From positions 264,751 through 328,750 of the forward strand of contig JAIOKI010000025.1 in NCBI GenBank assembly GCA_028335825.1: a DNA stretch of 64,000 nt, given 5' to 3'. Shown here piece after piece: positions 49,501 to 61,697 of the stretch (position 1 is its first letter; each line of letters begins with the position of its first letter). Source of the DNA: Nosema muscidifuracis (Eukaryota > Microsporidia > Nosematidae). The notes beneath the pieces are model-generated. The model did not search any database and was not told the origin of the DNA. It saw only the letters and a list, made by a program, of their open reading frames with translations. A program made the position numbers and the translations under genes.

Positions 49501-52237
49501 AAATCATATTTAATAAATGTGTCATAATATGAAAAATTAGAAATATTGAACAACTGTTTATCTTTATAAAACACTATTCAATTTCAAGATTAAATTGGAA
49601 GAATGAAAATTAATGCTGATAATAATAAAGATTTATATACTGTTATTTAAGTGTGTAAACAATATAATTATTAAAGAAATTGGAAAATCGAATGATGTAA
49701 TATTTCAGAGAATAATGAATATATTGATAGATAAAGGATTAATCTTAACAAAGAAGATTAGAAGTTAAAAAGCAAGAAGTAGAGTTTTATGGAATCTTAA
49801 TTTTACAGACAAAATTAAAAAATCGAAGAAGGAAGAAAATTTTGTAGTGTATTAGAATAGTAAATTTATAAAGGACTGTTTTTCATAATTGAGCCTATAC
49901 TTAACATGACATAAAAAGATGTAAAATATAAATAAATAGAGAAATACATAATTTATTTTATTAGATTGAAATGAATACTACTAATTGATTTAATTCTAAA
50001 AACACAGACATTATGAATGATTTTATTTTCGAAACTAATGCATTAAGTAATGTTTTTTGAATAATTTTTAGACAAATACAATACAGAAACATATATGATA
50101 AATTAAGGATCTAAAAAACTATAATCATTGAGAAAGAAATATTATCAAATCTATAAAAATTGTAATAATTTAGATACTTATATTAAGAAACAATACAAAA
50201 ATAGAAAATGTGATGTTTTGAGTAGAACAAGACATTATAATGAAAATAAAGACATGATCAAAAAAAGATAATTATATCTAACATTTAAATATGATTTATC
50301 GAGAAGAGAAGACAGTACATGACAATCTAAAGTCATTATATGAATATAATATTGAAGTAATGTAAAGACAAGTAAATTATACAAACTTATTGGAGTTAAA
50401 GAACAAAACTTATCCAAGATGAAATATCGAAGAAGTAGTTTCATATAACATATGAAAAAAATTAATCACTTATAAATGAATGTATTTTAGATATTAGAAA
50501 GATATAAAAATGAATAAATATAAACTAATAAGTTTGTTATTCAAACCTAACCTAAAAAATAAGAAGTTCCAAAAGAACATAACAATAAGGTGTAGTTCAT
50601 ATTCAGATATATTAGATGAACCAATGATTTAAGTCTGAGATAATAAAAAAATTAAAATGAGTACATAAAGATATAATTTAAGAATTATGTAGACGATATG
50701 CTGTATGTAATATAGAATTCATACAAGATAAAAAATAGAATTAATTCAATAGATAAAGTTCTATAAGCTCGATATTTAGATCCATATATTATTAGAATAT
50801 AATGAACAAATTAAAAGTACTCAGATCAACTTAGCCTTATCTAGTTTATATATGTTTTAATTCCCTGAGAGGATAATAAATAACCCTTGGTTTTGCTAAT
50901 CTCAAAAATTAACTATTTTAAATCTTTTAATGAATAAGCAGTCGATTTAATGATAAACAACTGTCACATTAGAATTTGTGTGGTATTATCTCATAAAATA
51001 ACTATTTTATTTTTCTAATCAAAGTCTAATATTTAACATAAAGAAATATAAATATATTTATTATTGATGACATCTTAAAGAAGAATATGTCACTTAATAC
51101 TTATATTTACTCCTTAAAATATATGACTTTTTGACAAATAAATATTTCTTATCTTCTACATATATTCTTCAATAAGATAGATTATCATCAATTATTATTA
51201 CACTATTCAAAATATGAATGTATTTTTTATTAATTATCTACTTTAAGATATTCATCATACATTTATTTTTTATAGAATTTATTATTTAGAATATATTTGT
51301 ATGTAGGATAGAAATTATCACATTATATAATGGAAGAGTCTAAAAAGAAGAAGATTTATTTATGTATGAAATAAAAATAGAGAAATACTTCAAATAGTAA
51401 AGAATATGTAAACATAATAAAATGTGAATATATACTTATAAAAATATGTGAAAATATAAACATAATAAAATAATGCGAATTTATCATTTTAATATAATGA
51501 CAAGATATGAACATAAAATGCGAATTCATAAATATTAATTAATTAAGTATATTTATTGAAATTATAATTCATACATTAACTATTTCACTATCACACACAT
51601 TTTAAGATCTTTCTCAGGTATAAGTTTATTATATATTAGAATTGTATAAGAGAATTAGAAGGAATAATATCTGTACAAACATTTATATCACATAGATAGA
51701 CAATACCAATGAGTATAAAATATAAATTATAATTTCTAAATTTATAAAAATATAGACTACTATAGATAAACTTATAGTACCTAATATTTATACATTTATA
51801 TATACAAATTTTACATCTGAAAATTGATAACAGAAGTCATGTAATCAAAATAATCTAGTCAAGAAGAACTTTAAGATAGTATTTGTCAATTTGAGAAATC
51901 TTTAAATATTTTAGTTTTAACTTATCTAATAGTAAGGATAAAAAATATTTTAAATATTTCTAATTGAGGGTAAATAATATGTAAAATTATTTGTAAAAAG
52001 ACATGTATTTTTCTATAACTTTCTTAAATTGCTGCTTTTTAATTTATATTAACATACTAAATGTTAAATTAATAATTGTAGGGTGAAGAAATTCAATAAC
52101 TATAAATATTACAACATAAACAAATCTTAAGTAAATTTTTAGTTCTAATTAATCTTCTGATAAAATAAAATGAATTTATCAATATAAAATCAAAAAAAAA
52201 TTTATTTAATATAAAATAAAATTTTTAATCCTTCTAA
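46543..52237. other. 5.7-kb gene desert with decayed coding sequence
   Basis: No intact gene is convincing. A 76-codon minus ORF at 48613-48843 and a 69-codon one at 50235-50444 look like chance. About 47200-48000 on the minus strand reads like a decayed gene, for example YIIGTVSDHTETLNKLNDIN near 47970 and KILQHIVTV near 47260, with many interruptions. About 48950-50800 on the plus strand has similar texture, including an HTH-like piece (IIKEIGKSNDVIFQRIMNIL, about 49665-49725) and a reverse-transcriptase-like motif near 50690. Confidence 0.45.
50600..50900 (+). mobile_element. Possible reverse-transcriptase fossil
   Basis: A plus-strand piece encodes NYVDDMLYVI at 50683-50712. YVDD with flanking hydrophobic residues is the catalytic core of many reverse transcriptases and is common in Ty1/copia and Penelope-like elements. 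The surroundings are too decayed, with many breaks, to name the family or the ends. It could be chance in AT-rich sequence. Confidence 0.3.
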
Positions 52238-52417
52238 ATGCTATTATTATATTTACTACTATCATATTCTCTCAATGATATTCTTGTAATAGATTTATAT
52301 GATGGATCAATAAACAAGAAGATAAAAGAAACTTGTAAATACAGATCTGACAATGATAATTCAGAAATTTTAAATAATTTAAAATACATAACAAAGTATG
52401 TTATTTTTTTAACATAA
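52238..52417 (+). CDS. Small secreted protein, possibly the first half of a split gene
   Basis: A 59-residue ORF with a strong signal peptide (MLLLYLLLSYSL) and a polar mature part (DLYDGSINKKIKETCKYRSDNDNSEIL). It ends at a TAA that overlaps the ATG of the next ORF (TAATG). The next ORF supplies a membrane helix and a basic tail, so the two together resemble a single small type I membrane protein interrupted by a frame change near a run of seven T. It may be two genes, a frameshifted gene or a sequencing error. Confidence 0.45.
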   Translation: MLLLYLLLSYSLNDILVIDLYDGSINKKIKETCKYRSDNDNSEILNNLKYITKYVIFLT

Positions 52418-52593
52418 TGTCATCAATATTTATTTTAGTTTTATCAGGAGTTTATGATTATTTTTTTGGAACTTCATTTTTAATATTCACCTTTGTACTT
52501 TTATTATTATTACTATTATTATCATTATTTATATGTTCATTATTTCTAATTATATTTTTAGAAATAAGAAAATGCAGGAATAATTTAAATTGA
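52417..52593 (+). CDS. Small membrane ORF overlapping the previous stop codon
   Basis: A 58-residue ORF made almost entirely of a long hydrophobic stretch (about residues 19-48) and a short basic tail (LEIRKCRNNLN). The positive tail after the helix is typical of a cytosolic stop-transfer end. Its position directly after a signal-bearing ORF suggests they were one protein. A long run of TTA/TTT codons makes a hydrophobic ORF easy to get by chance, so support is weak. Confidence 0.35.
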   Translation: MSSIFILVLSGVYDYFFGTSFLIFTFVLLLLLLLLSLFICSLFLIIFLEIRKCRNNLN

Positions 52594-54600
52594 AAAAATA
52601 ACAGAGATAATTTCATTTTTATACTTATATTATCTGATAAATCTCTAGATTTATTTTTAACCATTATATTTTTGAATATCATTTCTACGTCATATTTTTA
52701 TTCAAATTCATCTATAGTGACTTAAATCATAGAAGTAAAACATTATCATTTAGATACATCTTATATTATAAAACATATTTATTTGAAGAATAAAATCTAT
52801 AAGTATTAATATAAGACTTTTTATACAGTATTGGAATAAATTAATTTAATCATCAAGAAATTTATAAATAAAAATGTTAAAATAATTTATTATTTTACCC
52901 CATCTAAAAGAAATTAAATTAAAAGATAATAATAATATAAATTAAAATGTATTAGCTTATCATACATGAATATCTATTATAATAATACTATTTAGTATTC
53001 TAAGATTGATCTCTTATGAATTAATAAAAATTTTATATTTTCTGATTTTATGGTTTAATTGATAAAATTTAATCACTATCTTTTATCTACATGTTACTAC
53101 CATATTATAATTATAAATATAGAAAAGTAAGAATAATATTTTATGGGTTAAAAATTAGAAAAAAAATAATGTTTCTTTAACATCTTTATATTTCCATATA
53201 TCTGATATATATTTTACTCCCTTAAATTTTGATAATATTATATAATTATTATATTTATAATGAGGAGTGAGTCGATTCAGAAAAAATATTAACAATATAG
53301 AAATAATGAATTAAAAAAATATATTTAATGTTATTGAATATTTATTCATTCTGCTAATATCTTTATAATACCTAAAACTCTAATTCTTAAGATCACTATT
53401 CCTATCTCACTAGATTTATTTTACCTATTAAAAATAATCTTAATATAGATAGAATAAAGTAAGTAAATTTTAATGAGTTTATAAAATTATCAGTATTTCT
53501 TCTATTCTTAAAAACTCAAGATTATTATAAATATCACCACTTCTTCTTCTACGACTATATCATTAATCTGATACAAGTCATCATCATAGATTGATGTTTA
53601 CTTTCTTGATTCCAAAGATCTCACATGTTTTTTTATTAATCTTCCATAGCTTAGAATAGATCTCTAATCACTCAATTATATCTTGATTTTATTTGATGTA
53701 TTCTAAATTATTATCCATGGGATCTAAAAAGTTGTCTTTTTTATGTTATGGGTCTAAAAAATAATTTTATGATTAGATTAATAAGATAGAGAAGTCTTTT
53801 TTCAGCCTCATATATATTATTAATTAATTAATAAAATGAATCATTAAGAATAAATTAAAATAACATAAATAAAAAAATATATTTATTAAGTATTATATAA
53901 ATAATATACAATACATAATTTAATATTTTTCCTTAAAGATATAAATTAGATGATAGTAAAACTATTCAGAATATTTATTAAATCATTTTTGTTTACCATA
54001 TTATTATCATGATTTTAGATTTGAAAATTATTTTTGATTTTGGAAATATCTTTAAATTGTATATATATTTGTATAATGTGATTTCCCAAAACCCCCTAAG
54101 ATTTTTATAAAAAAATTATCAATATATATTGAATTTCTTTCGTATAAACTGGGAGTAATTAAATTCAATTATAGATGACTAAGACCTATAAAGAAAGATA
54201 CTGGAAATGCTCCAATGTAACTTATAATGTCAGATTAACCACTCTAATGATTAAATTATTAAATCAGTTGGAGTTTATATACACACTATGTTTTTAATAA
54301 TATTTTGAAATATAAAATGAAGAGTATTATAATAGTTATACTTGCTGATTCACATTTTGTTTTTAGAAATGAGTTATGTAATTAAAATTTTGGAATCCTT
54401 GTAGTATTTATGATTATTATACAATGACAAGATGTATCATTTGATAATATAAAGGAATCTATTTATAGATTTAATTTAATTTACTTGTATTAAATCCTGA
54501 TTTTTGATATTACTGAATTAAATTTTCCAAATGGCAGAAGTTCCTTCTTAAATAAAGATTTAGATTTAGTGAAGATTTTTAAGTTTTCTTTAAGTAGTTT
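52594..54600. other. Gene-free stretch
   Basis: AT-rich with no intact ORF. Minus-strand pieces around 53490-53790 read like decayed coding sequence (for example KINKKTCEIFGIKKVNINL). A TTACCCC tract at about 52897 has no ORF after it. Nothing else is recognised. Confidence 0.45.
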
Positions 54601-54639
54601 TTATTAAGTATATATTATACATGAAGATTCAATGGATAA

Positions 54640-55130
54640 AGTTTTCCTATGATCTATCGTTTTCTTTCTAATAAAACTAACGAAAATGATGATAATGTCT
54701 TTAATCTTATTAACTCTCCTCTAGACAATAAATCAGTGGAATTTTCCTAATATAATATTTATGATGAAAAAGTAGAAAGCTTATTAAATATGTATAAAGA
54801 TATTATAGGACCATATTTAGTAGAAAAAATATGTACTTTTTGGTTAGAACTAATAATGTTGTTGAAGTATTTCATTCAAAACTTTATAATCTAATTAATA
54901 AAAATAATTCTAGTTTCTTGTAGTACCTTAATAATCTTAAATATATTTAAATATTGAATGACTACAAGAGGAAAGTCAAAAAAATAAATATAAAATATGT
55001 TGATCAAGAAAGCGATATTAAGAAATTGTGGTGATCTTATAATACAAGACTAATTACTTTAGAAGTTCTTTTGTGTGGATTGAAGAGAAGCAATAAAATT
55101 AAATGCTTAAATATTTTTTAAGCAAATTAT
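54640..55130 (+). pseudogene. Decayed MULE-type DNA transposase
   Basis: A plus-strand fragment at about 54846-54920 encodes RTNNVVEVFHSKLYNLINKN followed by NSSF. This matches the conserved R-TNN-VE-FH--L block that closes the DDE domain of Mutator-like (MULE) transposases, where it is followed by a hydrophobic/Pro stretch. Upstream pieces in two other frames (about 54650-54840) are probably part of the same gene. Several frame changes and stops interrupt it: for example the TNN block is in a different frame from VESLLNMYKDIIGPYLVEKI just before it. No terminal inverted repeats were found. It is a dead DNA transposon. Confidence 0.55.
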
Positions 55131-56762
55131 ACGACATAACCGTATCATAAGTTTTATAAATAAAAATTTTACAATAATTGGGATTAACTTTCAAAAAAAA
55201 TCCAACATATTTATCAATTTATAAGCTACTAACTGAACCTGTTATTTTAGTCATTTTCAACAAAAACCTGAGGAAAAGAAAAGTTAATATTTTCGAAAAA
55301 AGAACCATCTTTATTATAATAAGAATTATAAATGTTGAATAATTTTAATTAGACTAAAATTATTAATAATAAAGTAAAGAACAAATTTTATATAGAAATC
55401 TACTAATTATGTTATAAATTTAATGGAATAATTATTTTTAAAAAAAATGAATGATCAACGTCAGGAAAATAATTTAAATTACAAGATTGAAAATCTAATG
55501 TATCACATTGGAATGATATTTATGATAAGTTGTTACAAGAAGCAGTGCATATGAAGGTCTAGATAGAATTTTATGAAAGGATATGAAGAGAATATCATTT
55601 TTAAGAAGTAAATATTGCCAAAAATATAACATATAAACAGATACTAAAATTGTAAAGAAAGGATTTAATAAAATATTATCATAATGACTATATTGTTAGA
55701 TAAAGAGGAATATATGATTTAAAACAAAAAATGTTAAAATTATTATTTTAAGAGAAGTATAGAACAACACGTCATTAAGTATATATAAAACAAAATATTT
55801 ATGATCTAATATTTTTTGTCAATTACTTATTCATCAATCTTTTCAATTTACACTTCTGACAAGTTTGTTTCTTTTTAATATTTATTATAGATTTCTTATG
55901 ACTCTTGTTCATAGTTTAGCTTTCTAAAGTTCCTCTGAGTACTTTATTAAAATCTCATCTTTTATTCAACTTTTTAATTTGAGTTACATTTTATATCTTG
56001 TAACCACTAATAGTATCATTATTGAAATAAATTTGTATAAAAAATAATTGATCATATTTGTGTTTCATCTAGGTTAGGTAGGTTATTTATCACAAAACTT
56101 ATTTTTACATATATTAAATATTTATGAACTATTAACAATATTTTGAATTTAATATTAATTTAAAATTTGATCAATTTATAAAAATTTAATTAATTACTTT
56201 ATAAATCGAAACGAACTATATAATTAAATTTAAGTACATTGTAGTGAAATTTGATTTTATGATAAAATGATTAATAAAAAATACTTGAATCAATAATTAA
56301 TAATATTCTAGATCAAGTAAATGTGAGACCAAAATAACTTCTTTTGTAGTTATATTTACAACTTAGTAACTACTTACCACAAAAATATACAAATCAGAGT
56401 TCTCAAGAACATTCTTGAAAGTATGTCTTGCGATCATAGATGAGAACACATGTAAAGAAAGAACTGCAAGTAGGATCTTTCTATGATAGATACCATTCAT
56501 CTATTGTAATTCTGAAAAGAAATAACAAATTTTAGTAAATTTAGATAAAAATCTAGTTTATATAATCATAGTGTATTTTATAGTATTGTAAGATGAAGTT
56601 TTAATTAAAATTTTATAACTTTTTTAAATTAAAAGTAATATCAATATAAAATATTTTTTAAATATTTTAAAAAATCACTTTCATGCAATTCTTTTAGATT
56701 AAAATCATAAGATTTTAATTAAAATACTATTAATTAAAAATAAACTATATAAATACATAACA
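55131..56762. other. Gene-free stretch before family B member 2
   Basis: No intact gene. Coding-like pieces at about 55440-55760 (plus) and 56390-56520 cannot be assigned. The last 120 bases are plain AT-rich sequence leading to a start-proximal CCC motif. Confidence 0.45.
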
Positions 56763-56765
56763 CCC
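56763..56765 (+). promoter_or_regulatory. CCC motif upstream of the full family B reading frame
   Basis: ACCC lies 10 bases before the ATG at 56776. That ATG is in frame with the family B protein at 57043, so the motif argues that the gene originally started here. Confidence 0.6.
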
Positions 56766-56775
56766 AAAATTTAAA

Positions 56776-56952
56776 ATGAAGATACCTAATACCAACAATA
56801 CTAACAAAGTTTATCTTGCTATTAACAATCCAGAACGAAACGAAATTAATAAAGATGCAGCGGAAGATCAAAATATTGAAGGATTAGGAGCACATGAAAT
56901 TGATAATTTGAATTCTTCTAACAAGGTAGCTGCTACAAATTCTACTTCATAA
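56776..56952 (+). CDS. 58-residue ORF, in-frame N-terminal part of the family B gene
   Basis: The ORF starts MKIPNTNNTNKVYLAINNPE and is hydrophilic, with balanced composition (Ala, Gly, Glu, Asp, Asn), ending NSTS before a TAA at 56950-56952. After the TAA the same frame continues without interruption for 30 codons (LLNPSTKANFEYIDKFIDW and onward) into the ATG at 57043 and on to 57837. It carries the CCC motif and looks like a cytosolic N-terminus. Either the family B gene has been cut by one nonsense change, or the stop is read through, or this is a sequencing error. Confidence 0.55.
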   Translation: MKIPNTNNTNKVYLAINNPERNEINKDAAEDQNIEGLGAHEIDNLNSSNKVAATNSTS

Positions 56953-57042
56953 ATATTACTTAACCCAAGTACAAAAGCTAATTTTGAATATATAGATAAA
57001 TTTATTGATTGGAAATTTGATGTTATAATTTCGAAGGTACAA

Positions 57043-57837
57043 ATGTGTAAGAATATGACACAAAACGTAAATGTTCAAGATTCTGAAAAAAGAGAAATCA
57101 GTATAATACCAAAATGTTTGGAGCATTATACTAGAAAGTTATGTAATTGTGATCCAATTTGCTTAAAATATTCTTATGATTATTTATCGTTTTACAGAAT
57201 ATGTACATTATATGATTTTGAAAACATTTATACAGATGATAAGTATATTGAAGGGTGTGATAAATACGATTATCGACCGATAAACAAAAAACTGGTAAAA
57301 TATGACGTAGGTAAACATGTCGATAAAGCCAAGGATATTTTTTTTAAAAAATTAGAAGAGCTTTGTGATAATGCTTCTAATATAAATGCTGTCAGATGCA
57401 GTGCGTATGAATTACGTGACGAATGTTTTAACAACTTGAAGTGTTTGTCTGATGCTGTAAGTCGAGATATTCAATCAGATTGTAAGAACGAAGATTTTGA
57501 GAATCAACTTAATGAAATTAGCAAAATATTGAATGTTGAATTAATGATAAGAAGCCCTGAAGATTTATCTTTTAGACAGGATCTTGTTCATTATGGAAGA
57601 AGATTACATAGTATTGAAGAAATTTCTACAGTTGAAAATTCTACTGAAACTAAGGATTTCGATATAAATACTGTTGTACCTGTTTCAGTTACAGGAATAG
57701 TATTGATAAGCTTATTAGGATTATATTCTGTTAAGAATAAGAAGAATAAAATGAAATTAGGATGCGGTCTTACTGGTGCATTTATCATTATAATATCTTT
57801 GATAATCTACTTAATATCATCTGGAATATTTAATTAA
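57043..57837 (+). CDS. Cysteine-rich membrane family B protein, member 2
   Basis: A 264-residue protein from the first ATG after an in-frame TAA. The ectodomain has about a dozen cysteines (CLEHYTRKLCNCDPIC, then CSAYELRDECFNNLKC, then SDCKNEDF). Two hydrophobic segments lie near the end (about residues 207-225 and 238-261). It is paralogous to 40116-40817, with the cysteine spacing conserved. The segment before this ATG is in the same frame and carries its own start motif, so the natural protein may have been about 353 residues, with an internal rather than N-terminal position for this methionine. There is no signal peptide at either start. Cysteine-rich surface proteins of this kind are often lineage-specific; the role is unknown. 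Confidence 0.72.
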   Translation: MCKNMTQNVNVQDSEKREISIIPKCLEHYTRKLCNCDPICLKYSYDYLSFYRICTLYDFENIYTDDKYIEGCDKYDYRPINKKLVKYDVGKHVDKAKDIFFKKLEELCDNASNINAVRCSAYELRDECFNNLKCLSDAVSRDIQSDCKNEDFENQLNEISKILNVELMIRSPEDLSFRQDLVHYGRRLHSIEEISTVENSTETKDFDINTVVPVSVTGIVLISLLGLYSVKNKKNKMKLGCGLTGAFIIIISLIIYLISSGIFN

Positions 57838-58099
57838 ATATTTTGCATCAATTTATATTGGGTGGTATATTTTACAAATATATTATTATACTGCCTAAAA
57901 TTGAGTATTGTAATCACTCAAAAGATTAACTAACATAATGTCTTTTTATTATATAATAATTGGTCATTGAATATGTATGTAAATCTTAATGATCATATGA
58001 AGCAAAATCGATATAAAAATGAGATATATCAATTCTGAAAACTATTTAAGTTATAGATCTTCAATTAAATTAATCATAAAGAAATATGAAAATATAAGT

Positions 58100-58450
58100 T
58101 ATTCATCAAACTCCTTTTCTTTGATACATATCTTTAAAATTTTTCACATAAATTTCAATATATACCTTCAATAACAAATTTGCACAATTTATTAACTCTA
58201 TAAAATTTTAAATGCTCATCAATCATTCTATTCGTTACAGAAACATTTTCTTATCATTTCTTGCAATCCATGGTAAATCCTTTATAATTAGTTGAATTGT
58301 TTTAACTTATTTATAGTATTGTGAAACTCTTTAACAAACCAATCAAACAAAAAATATAATTTGTATGACTTCTTAAATAATAAATCTTTGTAATCATAGG
58401 TATACAGTAAAAATGATCCAAAGAATCTCAAAAATTTATATGACTGTAGT
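58100..58450 (-). pseudogene. Remnant of a minus-strand gene
   Basis: A 51-codon open stretch (about 58288-58440) starts YKFLRFFGSFLLYTYDYKDL and ends INKLKQFN. Another piece (about 58100-58180) ends with two stop codons after MYQRKGV. Residue choice is strongly coding-like. The texture recalls the secreted family A proteins nearby, but no specific block matches, so parentage is not assigned. Confidence 0.4.
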
Positions 58451-59999
58451 AGTGTATTTATATTTCACTGGAAATATCAAATAATATTTTGTTGATAAAT
58501 GATAACATTCATGGTCTACTTATGATAGAATATCGAATCAATTAATTTGAAAATCACATTCTTTAGGAATTTCATACCTTAGATTGAATAATTATCTTGT
58601 GAATAAGATATTTCTAAACAGATATAATTTATAACTATCATTTGTATTTTACCTTAGTTGTCTCATAGATCTAATAAAAAGAAGTCGATCCATAGTTGAA
58701 TAGAATACAATTTGAATTATTTTTTATCTTAGTAAAAAATCATAATCTACAAATAGTTTATGCCATAAAATTAAAACTTACGAACTTCTCTCATCATTAT
58801 TCTCTGATTTGACTACAAATTTTTTTTTACTTTTTATTAAATATGGGTATAAAAATACTAGACTTCAATCTAATGATATAATATCGTTATTCAAAAAGTC
58901 AATAATTGCTTAACTGACAATAATTTTTTATCTTAGTTAAATCCATGTATGTCACAACAAATATTACTGTATATAAAAATCGAATTTTTATTCGCACCAT
59001 ATTTCTTAATAATATGTCAATTAAGTATCTTTATATATAGTGCATAAATAACAATTTAATTAGTCAATATCTGCTATACCTTAACTTTACTATTTATTTA
59101 TATTTCTAGAATAGGTATGTTTTATCTTCTCTCTCTCATTTCAATCACATTTATTTGTTGCATTTAATCTTTGATTCTTATAGAAAATAGATAAGCGACA
59201 TACCCTGTTTTGACTGTTCTTATAAGTACGAGGATATTAGATGAAAGATAGTTCTAAATTTTAAAATTTTCTTATATAATATATTAAATTTAATACTAAG
59301 ACCAAAGTCTTTATTGTTTTACTTCTTATAGTTTTAATTTTATCATAAAAGATTATAGATTAAATCTTCAATAAAAAGTTCAGTGTCTTTATTTCTATTT
59401 CTGTTACATGAGATAGTAAGTAATTATAAATCTTTTAGTCAATTCTTTGTACCCGAACAATATACCAGATATTTATACTTATACTATGATGAATTTCTAA
59501 TTTGGTCCTAGTTTTACTGTATATAGATGAAATATCTATAATTAAATGATTCTAGTCATTATATTTATGCTTTCTGATCCTTAAATAAGGTGAATTACCT
59601 TGTGCTGAGTCATTATCGTATTTATAACACTATAAAATATTCATATAATAATATATCTAAACACATTACATATAAAAAATAGCCATTCTTTGTATTGCTA
59701 ATCCTCAAGAACAGATATCAATTCATGACCAAGATTACATTCTTAACGACTAAATAAACAGTTTAATTATACATCATATTAAACTATAAGACAAAACTAG
59801 ATATAGTATTTTTAGTACTATATGGATTATCAATTATTAATCTTTGAGTTACCTTCTTTATCAATATAGTATTTATTCCGAAGAATAGAAATCTATAGAT
59901 ATATTTATATTTCAGATATTCTTTTATAGAAATTCATGATCTATAGTTTGTACAAATTGTTTTTAACATCTTTAGAGTCATATAATTCTAAAATTTTCT

Positions 60000-60250
60000 T
60001 TAGTATTTTACCAACTTCAGCGTATATATAAATATTTGTTCATGATTTTCTGAATATCAGGTAGTTTATCACAAACAACGACTATCTTTTATGCACAAAT
60101 AAGATGAAGTTTCTGTCATCTGGTAAGTAAAATTTAGTAATATCAAAATTATCTGAATCTAAAATACCAGTAAATGGCATACAATCAGACTTCAATCTAT
60201 ACATAGAGACTTTTACAGTATAAAATAATATAATTCTTGTCATTGTGCCA
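60000..60250 (-). pseudogene. Remnant of a minus-strand gene, faintly serpin-like
   Basis: An open stretch ending at 60082 reads TVKVSMYRLKSDCMPFTG, then LDSDNFDITKFYLPDDRNFI, then LFVHKR. The order V-M, then about 20 residues, then a hydrophobic strand with LP-D and another strand recalls the serpin core, where VKVPMM is followed by LPYKG and a hydrophobic strand. In the next frame, VVCDKLPDIQKIMNKY continues the likeness. Serpins have been reported in some Nosema-type microsporidia. The match is short and by eye only. Confidence 0.3.
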
Positions 60251-61697
60251 TAAACAAGTCTATATTATAGCTTAAACAAATAATGAATCAGCAAGTATTG
60301 CTCTTCATTTACAATTTAAGAAATCAGTAGTGTGTATATACTTAAAACTTGATTAAATAAGTTAATATTAAAAGTTTTAGCTTTTGCATTACGAAATAAA
60401 TTGAAGAATTGACAATAAATTTTTCTATTTGTACATTGTTCCCTTTGTCTATTGATGTAATAATATATGTCTAAGATTTAATTTCCTTTATGTTGTTTAT
60501 CCAATAGAAATTTATAAAAAAAGGGTAATTTATTTGATATTTTGTAAAATTACTAAAAATATTAACAAAGAATGTATAGTTCCTGTGCAGCAGTGATCTA
60601 AAGGTATGTTGAAAATAAAATCTGGTATAATAACAAGTATTCTCAGAAAATCAGTTCAAATGACATTTAGGACTAAGTAATTATATTATATAGAATAATG
60701 ATTAAATTCTGCATTAACAGAATTCATGTGCAAGTAGCTCATAATAAGTTTAGAGCATTGAGAAAAGGAAATATAATAAATGAATTTCTTTACAAAAAAT
60801 ACAAAAAAATATTCTGTTATGTTATATTATTATATATAAATTTTGTTATGACCACTTGGTTTTTCGTAAGATGATAATAAAAATTTTTATTTTATTCAAA
60901 TTGTAGAAGAATTATTCTAATTTTCTTTGTTTGGTCTTGATATAACGTAACATTTATGTGCACAATATTCATACCTATAAAGTCTTGAATTTGTAATTTT
61001 GGCTGGTAATTTTTAGAAATGTGAATTATTAATTATAGTTACAAAATTATATTTTTAAAATTACTCACTTCATGTTAAATATATGTTTAATTTTAGTAAA
61101 TTACAAAGAAACAATCAAGTTATCTATGTATAATCAACTATAAATAAAAGATGAAATTCTACTCTTCTAACAATAATAAAGTATTTAAATTATCGATCAA
61201 TATTGTTATATATGCTATTAAAGTATCTACATTGTTTTACTCTCAAATTATAAATTATAAAATCAAAATTTAAATACGTATTTTTTAATTTATTATTATC
61301 AATCATACATCTTGAATCTATAAAATTTAATTTATTTAATAGTAAGCATTATAATTACACATAGAAAATTATTATCTCTTTTTCTGACATATATAAATGT
61401 TTGATATATTTTTAATATAAATAATTTTTTTTTAAATTAAGATTACACAACAATTACATAAAAATAAAATATTATATTTAAAATCATAAATTTATTATTT
61501 TTTGTAACTAAAATATAATATTTCATAAATATATCTTAACAAATGTTAAATTAAAAATTATTCAATTTAAATACAAAAATAAGAATTCTTTATTCCTTTA
61601 TTTCTAACATATCTATGATTTCTTATTTGTCAATTTTAAATTAAAAAAAAAATTAATTTATTTAAAAAAATATAAATTTGAAATTTTTTACACCATC

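Larger units (their letters stand above)
57838..61697. other. 3.9-kb stretch of decayed coding sequence
   Basis: No intact gene. The minus strand holds several stretches that still look coding: about 58100-58180 (LLLKVYIEIYVKNFKDMYQR), 58288-58440 (YKFLRFFGSFLLYTYDYKDL and onward), about 59165-59235 (NILVLIRTVKTGYVAYLF) and 60082-60240. They are in different frames and separated by stops, so at least one former minus-strand gene is likely. The last kilobase before 61697 is plain AT-rich DNA. Confidence 0.5.

Noticed and set aside
52458-52682. 74-codon minus-strand ORF
   Set aside because: It lies antisense to the hydrophobic TTA/TTT run, and its Asn/Lys content is the mirror of that run.
54080-54130. 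Run of C residues (ACCCCCT) as a start motif
   Set aside because: No reading frame of any length follows it on either strand.
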